The notes under the pieces: model-generated
Seen by the model: only the letters and a program-made list of their open reading frames with translations
Told to the model about the DNA's origin: nothing
Database searches by the model: none
Part shown: in pieces, positions 44,340 to 53,954 of the stretch
Layout of the letters: every line of letters begins with the position of its first letter
Position numbering within the stretch: position 1 is the first letter of the stretch
Program-made: the position numbers and the translations under genes
From: Terriglobales bacterium
GTDB taxonomy: Bacteria > Acidobacteriota > Terriglobia > Terriglobales > Acidobacteriaceae
NCBI GenBank assembly: GCA_025934735.1
Contig: JAICWP010000012.1
Span: 62,001-126,000, forward strand
Direction of reading: 5' to 3'
DNA length: 64,000 nt

Positions 44340-46937
44340 TCACTTGCTGCGGAGCAGTGCCCGCAGGCGCGGGGTCTCACGCAGGTGGTCGAAGTCAGGG
44401 GTGTCGCGAATCGTCGCCGGCGAGTAGCCGCTGGCGACCGCCTTCTCCAGCGACGAAAGGCACGCTTCGGTGTCGCCCAGTTGGTTGTAAACGAGGGCGG
44501 CGCGGAAATTGACATCAGCGTCCTTGGGCGCCAATTGCAGGGCGCGATGCACGTCGGACAGCGCCTCGGCCCTATCCCCGACCATCGCTTCGTAAGTAGC
44601 CCGGAAGGCAAATAAGCTGGCGTCTCGCGGGTTAATCTGCGCCTTCGAAGTCGCCAGAGAAATGGCTCTGCCGTAGGCCGCCGCTGCCTCTGGCCGCCGG
44701 CCAGGCGCCCAGTACAGCGCATCACCTAAATTGCCCCAGGTAAGCGAGTCGCGGTAATCGTCCAATTTCAGCGCCTGTTGGTACATCTCCGCCGCTTCCG
44801 AAAACCGCCGCAGAGCAAATAACGCGGTGCCCAGGTTGCTGTAGGCTTCCAGGGTGGGCCGAATTTCTAAAGAGCGTTTCAGAACCTGGATGGAATCGGA
44901 ATATTTGCCCTGCAGAGAGAACATAGCGCCCAGATTGTAGTAGCCTTGAAAGTTCTGCGGCGCCAGCGCCACCACCTGCTGGAACATCTGCACGGCCCCG
45001 GCATAGCGGGCCTGCCGGTAATAGAACGCTCCCAGCCAGTTGTATCCCGCCCAGTACTGCGGGCGCAGAGCGATGGCCTGGCGGTAGGTAGCCTCGGCGG
45101 CAGGCAAATTGCCCAGCTTCTCGTCGGCATCGGCAAGCCCGCGGAGCGCATTGATCTGGGTCTTGTCCAGGACTACCGCCTTCTGGAACTCACCCGCGGC
45201 AAACTGGTATTGCCCCTGCTCGTTGTAAACGTCGCCCAAGCAGATGTGGGTTTCCGCTAGATCGCTGCTAAGCGCCAGAGCCCTTTTGCAATCGGCTTCG
45301 GCTAGTACGATCCAATTGTTGGTGCGATTGCTTTGCCGGAATCCCCGCCAGTACGCTTCGCCCATGCCGGCATAGGCCCGCCCATAGTTGGGATCCACTT
45401 GCAGGGCTTGCCCGAATTCGGCGATGGCGCTCTGAATGTTCTCCGGCTTCTGATATTCCTGCAGGTAGCCAATGCCGCGAAGATAGTGCTGGTAGGCCTC
45501 CGGCTTGGTGTCCGGTGGGGTCTGCACGCTGGCCCGCCGCGCCGGTGGAATTTCGGCGGATAGGATATCCAGCGCCTGATTCACTACCTGGTCTTCGAGG
45601 CTAAAAATATCATCGGCGGCGGCTGTAATGGTGCGCGCGTTCAACTGCCGCTGAGTGGCGGCGTCCACCAGGCTGCAGTTGATGCGAAGGCGCGATCCCA
45701 CTAACTGCAGGCTCCCCTCCAGCACCCAATCCGCGCCAAAATCACGGTGGGCCCGTTCGGCGCTCTTCACGCCCTCCGCCTGGATTTCACGGGTAGAAAC
45801 CAGTTGTAGCGAGCTGCGGTCGCTGAGCTGCGCCAATTTGGCGGTCAAGGTTTCAGTCATGCCATTGCCCAGGGCGCCCGTAGCCTTGTCACCATCCACA
45901 GCTTGAAAAGGCAGCACGGCCAAAATCCGTGGCGGGCGGGAAGGCGTTTGCAGGCGGTTTTTCAGACGCCAGCCGACCAGGGCCAGCCCTGCTACGAGTG
46001 CCACTCCCAGCGCCAGCAGAGCTGCGCTACGCATGGCGCGCCGGGGCGGTGGAGGGCTTTGGGCTGACTGAACCCCAGTGCTGCTGCCGCCCGGCATCAG
46101 CCGGTTCAGGTCAACCCGCAATTCCCGAGCGGATTGGTAGCGGCGCTCCGGGTCCTTATCCAGAGCCTTCAGAATGATGGCTTCCAGTCCCGAGGGCAGG
46201 CCGGGATTCACGGCTGTAGGCGGCTTGGGCTGCTGCCGCAGGATGTCGTCAATCAACTTCGGCGGATGGCGCTCGGGAAAAGGCCGCTCGCCGGTGGCCA
46301 TCTCGTACAGCACCGCTCCCGCCGCCCAGATATCGCTGCGCTCATCCACGTGCTGCCCACGAACCTGCTCGGGCGACATGTAAGGAAGGGTGCCGGAGAC
46401 AATAGGATTCTGGCTAAGACTTTCGGTAGGAAAGCTGGAATCGAGTGGGCGAGCCAGCTTGGCCAGCCCGAAGTCGAGCACCTTCAATTGGCCTTTGGCG
46501 GAAAGGCGCAGGTTGGCGGGCTTCAGGTCACGGTGAACCACGCCCTGCTCGTGAGCGGATTCCAGGGCCTGCGCCAGTTGAACACCGAGGCTCACCGCTT
46601 GCTGCTCCGGCAAAGCGCCAGCCAGCAGTTTTGTGTTCAGGGTGACTCCGGGGATGTACTCGGTGACCAGAAAATCCACCCCATCCTGGGTGCCGAACTC
46701 GTGCACGGTCGCAATATTGGGATGGTTGAGGCGACCCAGGGCCAAGCCTTCCTTGTGGAAGCGCATGCGGGCGCTGCTGTCGTTGAGAGTGCCCGCGGGA
46801 AGAACTTTCAGGGCGACGTCTCGGTCCAGTTGCAGGTCGTGGGCGCGATAGACAACACCCATCCCCCCGGCACCAATCTGCTCCACGATGCGATAGTGCC
46901 CGAGCACCTGTCCGATGCTGGGGGAGGGGGAGGACAT
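44340..46937 (-). CDS. Ser/Thr protein kinase with TolB-like and TPR domains
   Basis: 865 residues with the same layout as the kinase at 40518. The kinase domain has GAGGMGVVYRAHDLQLDRDV (shortened: GAGGMGVVYRA), HRDLKPANL and DFGLAKL. One membrane helix follows (SAALLALGVALVAGLALVGW), then the TolB-like part (RILAVLPFQAVDGD, ADWVLEGSLQLVGSRLRI) and about ten TPRs. The start at 46937 opens MSSPSPSIGQVLGHYRI; 36 extra Pro/Arg-rich residues upstream are unlikely. Probably a paralogue of the first kinase. Confidence 0.93.
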   Translation of the reverse strand: MSSPSPSIGQVLGHYRIVEQIGAGGMGVVYRAHDLQLDRDVALKVLPAGTLNDSSARMRFHKEGLALGRLNHPNIATVHEFGTQDGVDFLVTEYIPGVTLNTKLLAGALPEQQAVSLGVQLAQALESAHEQGVVHRDLKPANLRLSAKGQLKVLDFGLAKLARPLDSSFPTESLSQNPIVSGTLPYMSPEQVRGQHVDERSDIWAAGAVLYEMATGERPFPERHPPKLIDDILRQQPKPPTAVNPGLPSGLEAIILKALDKDPERRYQSARELRVDLNRLMPGGSSTGVQSAQSPPPPRRAMRSAALLALGVALVAGLALVGWRLKNRLQTPSRPPRILAVLPFQAVDGDKATGALGNGMTETLTAKLAQLSDRSSLQLVSTREIQAEGVKSAERAHRDFGADWVLEGSLQLVGSRLRINCSLVDAATQRQLNARTITAAADDIFSLEDQVVNQALDILSAEIPPARRASVQTPPDTKPEAYQHYLRGIGYLQEYQKPENIQSAIAEFGQALQVDPNYGRAYAGMGEAYWRGFRQSNRTNNWIVLAEADCKRALALSSDLAETHICLGDVYNEQGQYQFAAGEFQKAVVLDKTQINALRGLADADEKLGNLPAAEATYRQAIALRPQYWAGYNWLGAFYYRQARYAGAVQMFQQVVALAPQNFQGYYNLGAMFSLQGKYSDSIQVLKRSLEIRPTLEAYSNLGTALFALRRFSEAAEMYQQALKLDDYRDSLTWGNLGDALYWAPGRRPEAAAAYGRAISLATSKAQINPRDASLFAFRATYEAMVGDRAEALSDVHRALQLAPKDADVNFRAALVYNQLGDTEACLSSLEKAVASGYSPATIRDTPDFDHLRETPRLRALLRSK

Positions 46938-47089
46938 TGCGGGAATGTTAGGCCGGGGACGGTCGCGGGTCAATTGGGGAGATGGCCTGGGAGGCGCTTC
47001 CGCAGGTGGCCAAGCTGGTGATTGCCCGCGCCCGGCAGTGGGCATTAGAATCAGGGTGTTTCGTGGATTCCCCGTACAATTGAGGCTGA

Positions 47090-47617
47090 TTGAAGCCCGT
47101 CATCGCCATTTATCCCGGCTCGTTTGATCCGCTGACCAACGGCCACCTGGACCTGATCGAGCGTGGAGCGAAGATCTTTGACGAGCTGATTGTGGCCATC
47201 CTGCGCAACTCGGAAAAAGAGCCGCTGTTCAGCGTGGAAGAACGGCTGGAGTTTATCCGGGCCATGACGGGCAAACGGGACAATGTGCGTGTGGACAGCT
47301 TTGACGGGCTGATGGTGGATTACGCGCTGAAAGTGGGAGCGACGGCGGTGCTGCGGGGCATACGCGCCATCAGCGACTATGAATACGAGCTGCAGATGGC
47401 ACTGATGAACCGCAAGCTGGAGCCGCGCCTGGAAACGGTATTTATGATGCCGGCGGAAACCTATTCGTACCTGAGCTCACGCCTTGTGCGGGAAGTGGCG
47501 ATGCTGGGGGGCTCAGTGCGCGGGCTGGTGCCGGAGCTGGTGGAGAAGAAATTACGCGAGAAGCTGGCGCCCGCCCGGGCGCGGCGCACACAATCCAAGC
47601 AAGCAATTAACGAATAG
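47090..47617 (+). CDS. coaD: Phosphopantetheine adenylyltransferase
   Basis: 175 residues catalysing the penultimate step of coenzyme A synthesis. The nucleotide-binding IYPGSFDPLTNGHLDLI contains the T/HxGH-type motif, and YSYLSSRLVREVAMLGG holds the second signature. The start is TTG, supported by GAGG 4-5 bases upstream and by alignment of KPVIAIYPGSFDP. The ~15-residue basic C-terminal tail (ARARRTQSKQ) is extra. The aminotransferase gene follows 11 bases later. Confidence 0.95.
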   Translation: MKPVIAIYPGSFDPLTNGHLDLIERGAKIFDELIVAILRNSEKEPLFSVEERLEFIRAMTGKRDNVRVDSFDGLMVDYALKVGATAVLRGIRAISDYEYELQMALMNRKLEPRLETVFMMPAETYSYLSSRLVREVAMLGGSVRGLVPELVEKKLREKLAPARARRTQSKQAINE

Positions 47618-47628
47618 AAGGAAGGACG

Positions 47629-48828
47629 ATGGCAACCACGGAAGTGCGACCCACGGAAGGCTTTACGGAACGGATTGACCGAATTGAAATTTCCGCCACG
47701 TTGGCAGTGGTGAATGAGGCGGAAAGGCTGCGGGGCGAAGGCGCCGACCTGGTGGACTTCGGAGCCGGCGAGCCGCATTTCGCTACTCCCAAGCACATCA
47801 AGGACGCGGCCATCACCGCCATTCAGAGCAACTTCACCAAGTACACGGCGGTGGCGGGAACGGCCGAGCTGAGGGATGCCATTGTGCAGCGCCACGCCGC
47901 GGACTTCGACTCCAACTACCGGCGGGAGGAAGTGATCGCCTCCGTGGGCGGCAAGCACGCGCTATTCAACGCCATGCAGGTGCTGGTGGACCACGGGGAC
48001 GAAGTCATCATGCCCGTGCCCTACTGGGTTTCGTTCAAAGACATCGTGCGCTATGCCGGCGGCCAGCCCGTGATGGTGGAGACAGACGAGGCCCGTAACT
48101 TCGCCCTGACCGCGGAAATGGTGGAACGCGCGATCACCTCGCGCACCAAGCTGATCATTCTGAACTCGCCGGGCAATCCTTCGGGCGCGGTGGTGAGCCC
48201 GGAGGACATGAGCGAGATCGTGCGCCTGGCCACCAGGCGCGGCATCTGGGTGCTTTCCGACGAATGCTACGTATACCTGAACTTCACGGGCAGGAAATTC
48301 TCGCTGGGCTCGCTGCAGGAAGGGCGGGAACGGCTGCTGGTGGCGGGCTCGCTTTCAAAGACTTATGCCATGACGGGATGGCGACTGGGCTACGCGCTCG
48401 GACCAGCGGCAGTCATAAAGGCCATGCAGAAGCTGCAGAGCCAGTCCACGTCCAACCCGACCTCCATCGTGCAGAAGGCGGCCGTGGCGGCGCTGAAAGG
48501 CCCGCAGCAGTGCGTGGAGGAGATGCGGCAGGAATACATTGAGCTGCGCGGCCGGGTGGTCGCGGGATTGCGGGCCATCCCGGGGATTCGCTGCACCCAG
48601 CCCGAAGGCGCGTTCTACGCTTATCCCAATGTTTCCGCCTACTTCGGGCGGGGAGGGATGAAGAGTGCGGCGGACGTGGCTGGGCGATTGCTGCGCGAGG
48701 CACACGTGGTCACGGTGCCGGGCGAAGGCTTTGGCACGCGGGAGCACATTCGCATTTCCTATGCCACTTCGGCCAAGGAACTGGACCGGGGGCTGGAGCG
48801 GATGAGGAAATTCTTCTCCGCCGTTTAA
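47629..48828 (+). CDS. Pyridoxal-phosphate aspartate aminotransferase (class I)
   Basis: 399 residues. LVDFGAGEPHFATP at the N-terminus, NSPGNPSGAVVS, DECYVYLNF and the PLP lysine in AGSLSKTYAMTGWRLGYALG are all typical of subgroup Ib aspartate aminotransferases (some act also on prephenate). AGGAAGGA precedes the ATG. Probably cotranscribed with coaD. Confidence 0.93.
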   Translation: MATTEVRPTEGFTERIDRIEISATLAVVNEAERLRGEGADLVDFGAGEPHFATPKHIKDAAITAIQSNFTKYTAVAGTAELRDAIVQRHAADFDSNYRREEVIASVGGKHALFNAMQVLVDHGDEVIMPVPYWVSFKDIVRYAGGQPVMVETDEARNFALTAEMVERAITSRTKLIILNSPGNPSGAVVSPEDMSEIVRLATRRGIWVLSDECYVYLNFTGRKFSLGSLQEGRERLLVAGSLSKTYAMTGWRLGYALGPAAVIKAMQKLQSQSTSNPTSIVQKAAVAALKGPQQCVEEMRQEYIELRGRVVAGLRAIPGIRCTQPEGAFYAYPNVSAYFGRGGMKSAADVAGRLLREAHVVTVPGEGFGTREHIRISYATSAKELDRGLERMRKFFSAV

Positions 48829-48922
48829 GCGGAAAAGCCCAAGCTTGCGGCAACTATTGGGTTCTGGACGGCTTCTATACAGGTTGCTGCGTCCACCTGT
48901 CGAATGTGGAACCTGGGTTGGT

Positions 48923-48942
48923 GGTAACGCCACGTGGTTACC
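48923..48942. promoter_or_regulatory. Candidate operator GGTAAC-N8-GTTACC
   Basis: A 6-bp inverted repeat centred on CCACGTG, in a stretch (48920-48953) with three imperfect copies of GTGGT(A/T/G)AC(G/C). It lies 32 bases before manA, at the head of the GDP-mannose genes. No regulator has been matched to it. Confidence 0.4.
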
Positions 48943-48973
48943 GTGGTGACGCGTAACTGCCAGCGCCTGAACC

Positions 48974-49957
48974 ATGGAACTATATCCTTTACTGCTGCTG
49001 CCCGAATTCAGCCCGCGGCCCTGGGGGGCGACTGACCTGTCTCCTATCTATGCCGGACGCACATTCCCGGAAAAAATTGGAGAGGCGTGGCTGACTGGGG
49101 ATGAGTGCCGTGTGGCCAACGGCCCGCTGGCGGGGCAGCGCCTGGCGGAGGTGGCGGAACGCTTCGGCCGCGACTTGGTGGGCGATGCGGCACGGGAGCC
49201 GAACCGGTTTCCGCTCTTGCTGAAGTTTCTGTTTCCCCACGACAAGCTTTCGGTGCAGGTGCATCCCGACGACGCCTGCGCGCAGCGAGTGGGGCAGCCC
49301 TGGGGCAAAACCGAATGCTGGTATGTTTTACATGCGGAAAAAGGAGCGCAGGTAGCTCTGGGCATGAAGCCGGGCACCACGCGCCAACAGCTGGAACAGG
49401 CCATCCGCGAGACGCGCGCGGAAGACCTGCTGAACTGGATTGATATCCATGCCGGGGAGATGATTTACGTGGCCGGAGGCACGGTGCACGCCATCGCGCG
49501 CGGTTCCATCCTGGTGGAGACACAACAAAGTTCCGACACCACTTACCGGCTTTATGACTATGGACGCCCGCGGCCGCTGCACCTGGAACAAGGCATGGAC
49601 GCGGTAAAGGAGAAGACCGGCTCAGGCAAGGTAAAATGCCCTGCCAGCAACGGGCACGGCAAGGAGCAGCAGGAACTAATTGCGTCGCCTTATTTTATAG
49701 TCGAGAAGTTTGCCTTGAAGGAGCCGCGCGAATTCAAGACCATGGAAGAAGGACGCCGGCTGGTAGAGATTCTAGTAGCGGTAAGCGGCTGCGGCGTAGT
49801 CGAAGCAAGCGGAGGGCAGCCGGTAACCTTTGCGCCCGGGGAAGCGGTGGTGGTGCCGGCCTGCTTGACCGAATTTCGGGTGCGACCGCAGTGGACGGTG
49901 GAATTTCTGCGGGCGCGAGTGCCGGCAGGGGCGCGCTCTGAGCCCGCGGTGATTTAG
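48974..49957 (+). CDS. manA: Mannose-6-phosphate isomerase
   Basis: 327 residues of the short class I cupin type. PRPWGATDL at the N-terminus, KFLFPHDKLSVQVHPDD with the zinc-binding Q-x-H-P, GKTECWYVL, and IYVAGGTVHAIARGSILVE with a further His are visible. It interconverts fructose-6-P and mannose-6-P. It is the first of three same-strand genes (manA, manC, phosphomannomutase) that together supply GDP-mannose. Confidence 0.93.
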   Translation: MELYPLLLLPEFSPRPWGATDLSPIYAGRTFPEKIGEAWLTGDECRVANGPLAGQRLAEVAERFGRDLVGDAAREPNRFPLLLKFLFPHDKLSVQVHPDDACAQRVGQPWGKTECWYVLHAEKGAQVALGMKPGTTRQQLEQAIRETRAEDLLNWIDIHAGEMIYVAGGTVHAIARGSILVETQQSSDTTYRLYDYGRPRPLHLEQGMDAVKEKTGSGKVKCPASNGHGKEQQELIASPYFIVEKFALKEPREFKTMEEGRRLVEILVAVSGCGVVEASGGQPVTFAPGEAVVVPACLTEFRVRPQWTVEFLRARVPAGARSEPAVI

Positions 49958-50035
49958 GATGGCAGCAGCTCAACGTGCGGCACGCCGGTTCGCATCAATT
50001 GCCGGCGGCAAGCTCTTCAACAACCGCGTGAATAT

Positions 50036-51148
50036 GTGGCCAAACAGAACGCTCATTTTTATCCCGTAATCCTGGCCGGGGGCCGAGGCACGCGCTTCTG
50101 GCCGCTAAGCCGCAAACGCCGCGCCAAGCAACTGCTCGCGCTCAATGGCAAGCGCACCATGATCCAGCAAACTGTGGACCGCTTGCGGCCACTGGCGCGG
50201 GAAAAACAGTTCTGGATCATCACTAACGAAGATCTAAAGGTGGAGATTGGGCGGCAGCTGCCCAACTTGGCGAGGCGGCAGACCGTGGCCGAACCGGCGG
50301 GCCGCAACACGGCACCGGCGATTGGGCTGGCGGCCTTTATCCTGCTGCGGCACGATCCCGCGGCCGTCATCGGAATGTTTCCCTCCGACCACGTGGTAGC
50401 CGACGACAAGGGATTTCGCACCGTGCTGCAGCGAGCCGTGGATCTTGCGGCGCTGGGGGAAAACATTGTGGTCTTGGGTGTTCAGCCCACCCGGCCGGAA
50501 ACCGGTTATGGGTACATTGAAACCGGAGAAAGAACGCAGAAAGACCTGTTCCGGGTGCGGCGGTTCACCGAGAAGCCGAACCGGCAGAGGGCAGAAGAGT
50601 TTCTGGCCTCAGGACGGTATTTTTGGAATAGCGGCATGTTTCTGTGGCGGGCGGACACGCTGGCGCGGGCGCTGCGCGAGCACCTGTCGGAAACCGCACC
50701 CTACCTGGAGCAAATTGCGGCAGCTTTCGGGACGCGCAAATTCGAAGCGACGTTCCGCCGGTTGTATCCGAAATGCGAAAACATCAGCGTGGATTATGCC
50801 GTGCTCGAGCCGCGCTCGGCCAAGGGGGAACATGCATCTAACCTGTTCTGTCTCCCGGTGAACGTGGGCTGGAACGACCTGGGCTCCTGGGCGGCGCTTT
50901 ATGAGTATTCGGCCAGGACAAAGCAGAATGGGGCGGAAAACGTGATTCGTGGAGCCAACAGTTTTACGCTGGATGCGGAAGGAAATTACGTGCACGCGCC
51001 GGGTAAGTTCGTGGCCACGGTGGGCGTGAGTAACCTGGTAGTGGTGGAAACCGACGACGCGCTCCTCGTCACCACCCGGGAGCAGGCGCAGGACGTGGGC
51101 AAAGTAGTGAAATACCTGGATGAGAAGAAAATGACGAAGCTGGTCTAA
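50036..51148 (+). CDS. manC: Mannose-1-phosphate guanylyltransferase
   Basis: 370 residues. The nucleotidyl-transfer motif is LAGGRGTRFWPLSRKRRAKQ; FPSDHVVAD and RFTEKPN are typical, as is YFWNSGMFLWRAD. It makes GDP-mannose from GTP and mannose-1-P. It lacks the C-terminal isomerase domain of bifunctional ManC/AlgA, which fits with a separate manA just upstream. The start is a GTG (50036). Confidence 0.93.
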   Translation: MAKQNAHFYPVILAGGRGTRFWPLSRKRRAKQLLALNGKRTMIQQTVDRLRPLAREKQFWIITNEDLKVEIGRQLPNLARRQTVAEPAGRNTAPAIGLAAFILLRHDPAAVIGMFPSDHVVADDKGFRTVLQRAVDLAALGENIVVLGVQPTRPETGYGYIETGERTQKDLFRVRRFTEKPNRQRAEEFLASGRYFWNSGMFLWRADTLARALREHLSETAPYLEQIAAAFGTRKFEATFRRLYPKCENISVDYAVLEPRSAKGEHASNLFCLPVNVGWNDLGSWAALYEYSARTKQNGAENVIRGANSFTLDAEGNYVHAPGKFVATVGVSNLVVVETDDALLVTTREQAQDVGKVVKYLDEKKMTKLV

Positions 51149-51149
51149 A

Positions 51150-51252
51150 AACAGGTCTTCGCTCTTAGCGGTTGGCTCGCCGGCTTGAATATGGAGCAAG
51201 CGGCTGAATGGCTAAAAGCTAAGATCCAAGGCCAAGAGCTAATAACCTACAC
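51150..51252. repeat. Intergenic GCTGAATG/GCTAAAAGCT-type repeat
   Basis: GGCTGAATGGCTAAAAGCT (51202-51220) is flanked by GCTCTTAGC and GCTAAGAT arms. It shares words with 29212-29240. Confidence 0.5.
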
Positions 51253-52677
51253 ATGACTGCAATCAAATTCGGTACCGATGGGTGGCGCGGCGTAATCGCC
51301 GATGATTTCACTTTTGAGAACGTGCGGCGGGTGGCTGGGGCCATCGCTTCCTACGTGCTGAAGCATGAGGAGGCGCGGCGCGGCGTGGTTGTAGGCTACG
51401 ACACGCGGTTCGCCTCCGGGCGCGCCGCCGAAGCCGCGGCCGAAGTGCTGGCCGGGGCCGGGATTCCGGTTGTGCTGGCCAATGACTACACGCCCACGCC
51501 GGCGGTTTCCTACAATGTGAAGCAGCGGGGCGCGGCCGGCGGAGTAATGATCACCTCCAGCCACAATCCCTTCAACTGGAATGGCGTGAAGTTCAAAGGC
51601 CGATTTGGGGGCTCAGCCACGCCCGCGATCATCAAGAAAATTGAAACCGAACTGCACGCGGGAGCGGCGCCCAAAGGCGTGCCCGCCAAAATCGAGCGGG
51701 TGGATCTGAAGCCGGCGTACGTGGAGGCCATCTGCCAGTTCGCCGATCTGGATAAGATTGCAAAAGCCAACTTCAAGCTGGCCATTGATGCCATGCACGG
51801 CTCGGGCCGCGGGGTGCTGGCGAAAATCTTCGACCGGCACGGGGTGAAGTATGTGGCCATCCGCAGCGAGGTCAACCCGCTGTTTCCGGGCATTAATCCC
51901 GAACCCATCGAGCCACACGTGGCCCTACTGCAGGAAACAGTGGTGCGCGAGGGCTGCCACGCCGGGCTGGCCACTGACGGCGACGCCGACCGCATCGGAG
52001 CCGTGGCGGAGGACGGCAGCTTTGTGGATTCGCACAAATGTTTTTCCGTGCTGCTGCGCTGGCTGCTGGAGCGCAAGAAGTGGCCTGGCGACGTGGTGCG
52101 CGCCTTCAACACCACGCGCATGCTGGACCGCATTGCCGCGCGCTATGGGCGGCAACTGGTAGAGTGCCCCATCGGATTCAAGTACATTGCCGACCTGATG
52201 ATGGAGCGGGAGATCGTCATCGGCGGCGAAGAGTCAGGCGGGATCGGCTACTCGCGTTACCTGCCGGAGCGCGATGGCATCCTGAATTCCCTGCTGCTCG
52301 CCAACGTAATGGCCGATGAAGGCAAGACTCTGGGCCAACTGGTTATCGACTTACAGCGCGAATTCGGCGAACATTATTACGGACGCCGCGATCTGCACAT
52401 TCCCGACGAGGTGAAGACAGCGGCCATCGAGCGGGCGCGCTCAGAGCAGTTCACCGGGCTGGGCAACTACCGGGTGTTGCGCAAAGAAGGTCTCGACGGT
52501 GTGAAGCTTTTTCTGGACGCGCCTACCAACGGCAACGGCGCGGAGGCGTGGATTCTGCTGCGCGCGTCCGGCACCGAACCGCTGCTGCGACTCTACGCGG
52601 AGGCGGCTTCGCCGGAACTGGTGCAAGAAATGCTGGCCAGTGGCGAATCCATGGTGATGCAGAAAGCGGCAGCGTGA
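51253..52677 (+). CDS. Phosphomannomutase/phosphoglucomutase family protein
   Basis: 474 residues. The phosphoserine loop is ITSSHNPFNWNG, the metal loop DGDADRIG, the sugar-binding loop GGEESGGIGY, and the phosphate-binding loop RASGTEPLLRLY, so all four active-site elements of the alpha-D-phosphohexomutase family are intact. Placed after manA and manC, it most likely converts mannose-6-P to mannose-1-P, though glucose phosphates could also be used. Confidence 0.92.
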   Translation: MTAIKFGTDGWRGVIADDFTFENVRRVAGAIASYVLKHEEARRGVVVGYDTRFASGRAAEAAAEVLAGAGIPVVLANDYTPTPAVSYNVKQRGAAGGVMITSSHNPFNWNGVKFKGRFGGSATPAIIKKIETELHAGAAPKGVPAKIERVDLKPAYVEAICQFADLDKIAKANFKLAIDAMHGSGRGVLAKIFDRHGVKYVAIRSEVNPLFPGINPEPIEPHVALLQETVVREGCHAGLATDGDADRIGAVAEDGSFVDSHKCFSVLLRWLLERKKWPGDVVRAFNTTRMLDRIAARYGRQLVECPIGFKYIADLMMEREIVIGGEESGGIGYSRYLPERDGILNSLLLANVMADEGKTLGQLVIDLQREFGEHYYGRRDLHIPDEVKTAAIERARSEQFTGLGNYRVLRKEGLDGVKLFLDAPTNGNGAEAWILLRASGTEPLLRLYAEAASPELVQEMLASGESMVMQKAAA

Positions 52678-52679
52678 GG

Positions 52680-52793
52680 AGCAGCGGTCAGCCATCAGCG
52701 CTCAGGATTGGCTTACCAGCTGCCTGGCTGAACAGTTGCAATGCAGAAGTGATGGACTGAATGCTCACGGCTGAGTCCTGATTGCCAGTTCCT
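52680..52793. repeat. Intergenic word repeats (CAGC/CTGGCTGAA type)
   Basis: CAGCGGTCAGCCATCAGCGC, then CCTGGCTGAAC and GGCTGAGTCCTGATTGCC form an imperfect palindromic region similar in style to 29202-29301. Confidence 0.4.
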
Positions 52794-53954
52794 ATGACCT
52801 TTCGTACCAGCAGCACGGCGCAACCCGATACGCCCGAGGCTCGGCGCTATAACCGCATCCGGCGGCGGCTGGGCATTGCCGATTTCGCGCTCGGCGTGGC
52901 CATGCTGCTGGTGCTGCTGGCCACGGGCTGGACCCGCAACCTGCGCGATATCTCCTATCTGGGCTCATGGCAGATCTACTCGCTGGCTGTCTTCGTTTAC
53001 ATTGCCATGCTGCTGGTGATCGGGAAGGCTCTGGGTTTCGGACTGGACCTGTACGGCTTTTACCTGGAACACCGGTTTCATTTGTCGAACCAGAAGCTGG
53101 GCTCGTGGTTGTGGGACCAGGTGAAAGGCTTCCTGGTCGGCCTGGTGTTCGCGGGCATCGTGGTGGAAGTCATCTATTACGTTCTGCGCATGTGGCCCGA
53201 GCGCTGGTGGCTGATCGCCTGGGGCGCGTTCATTGTGATGTTCGTAGCCCTGGCGCAGATTGCGCCGGTCGTGCTGTTCCCCATCTTCTACAAATTCCAG
53301 CCGCTGCAGAGGGAGGAACTGAAGCAGCGCCTGGTGCACCTGAGCGAGCGCGCGGGAACTCGGATCCGCGGGGTGTATGAATGGAAACTCTCGGAGAAGA
53401 GTAAGAAGGCGAACGCGGCGCTTACCGGGTTGGGGAAGACGCGGCGCATCATTTTGGCGGACACGCTGCTCACCAACTACTCCGACGACGAGATTGAAGC
53501 CGTGCTGGCGCACGAACTGGGCCACCACGTGCGGCGCCACATCTTGAAGGGTATCCTGCTGGAGATTGCCATCACTTTCGTTGGCTTCTGGGCGGCCAAC
53601 GAAGTGCTGCGCTATGCCGTTTTCCAGCAGCACATGTTTGAATCGCTGGCCGATTTTGCCAACCTGCCGCTGCTGGCGCTGGTTTCGACCGTGCTGTCGC
53701 TGGCGCTGATGCCGGTGCTGAACGCCTACTCGCGGCAGAAGGAGCGGGAGGCCGACCAGTATTGCTTCGAGTCCATTGGCAGTGTGGAACCGTTCATCAG
53801 TTCCATGAACAAGCTAGCCGAGCAGAACCTGGCGGAGCGCTCACCTTCGCGGCTGGTCGAGGTGCTGTTCCATTCTCATCCCGCTATTGCCAAGCGCATC
53901 GAAGCGGCGCAAGCGTACGCCGAGGGCAGCAGCGAGCCGGTTAGCGCCGAGTAA
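52794..53954 (+). CDS. M48-family membrane metalloprotease (STE24-like)
   Basis: 386 residues. Several membrane helices in the N-terminal half precede the zinc motif AHELGHH (HExxH) near residue 240, followed by a further membrane segment and the third ligand in EREADQYCF. EHRFHLSNQKLGSWLWDQ (shortened: FHLSNQKLGSWL) is typical of the CAAX prenyl protease 1 type. It probably degrades misfolded inner-membrane proteins. The ATG at 52794 is preferred over an upstream TTG. The last 14 bases overlap kdsB tail to tail. Confidence 0.9.
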   Translation: MTFRTSSTAQPDTPEARRYNRIRRRLGIADFALGVAMLLVLLATGWTRNLRDISYLGSWQIYSLAVFVYIAMLLVIGKALGFGLDLYGFYLEHRFHLSNQKLGSWLWDQVKGFLVGLVFAGIVVEVIYYVLRMWPERWWLIAWGAFIVMFVALAQIAPVVLFPIFYKFQPLQREELKQRLVHLSERAGTRIRGVYEWKLSEKSKKANAALTGLGKTRRIILADTLLTNYSDDEIEAVLAHELGHHVRRHILKGILLEIAITFVGFWAANEVLRYAVFQQHMFESLADFANLPLLALVSTVLSLALMPVLNAYSRQKEREADQYCFESIGSVEPFISSMNKLAEQNLAERSPSRLVEVLFHSHPAIAKRIEAAQAYAEGSSEPVSAE

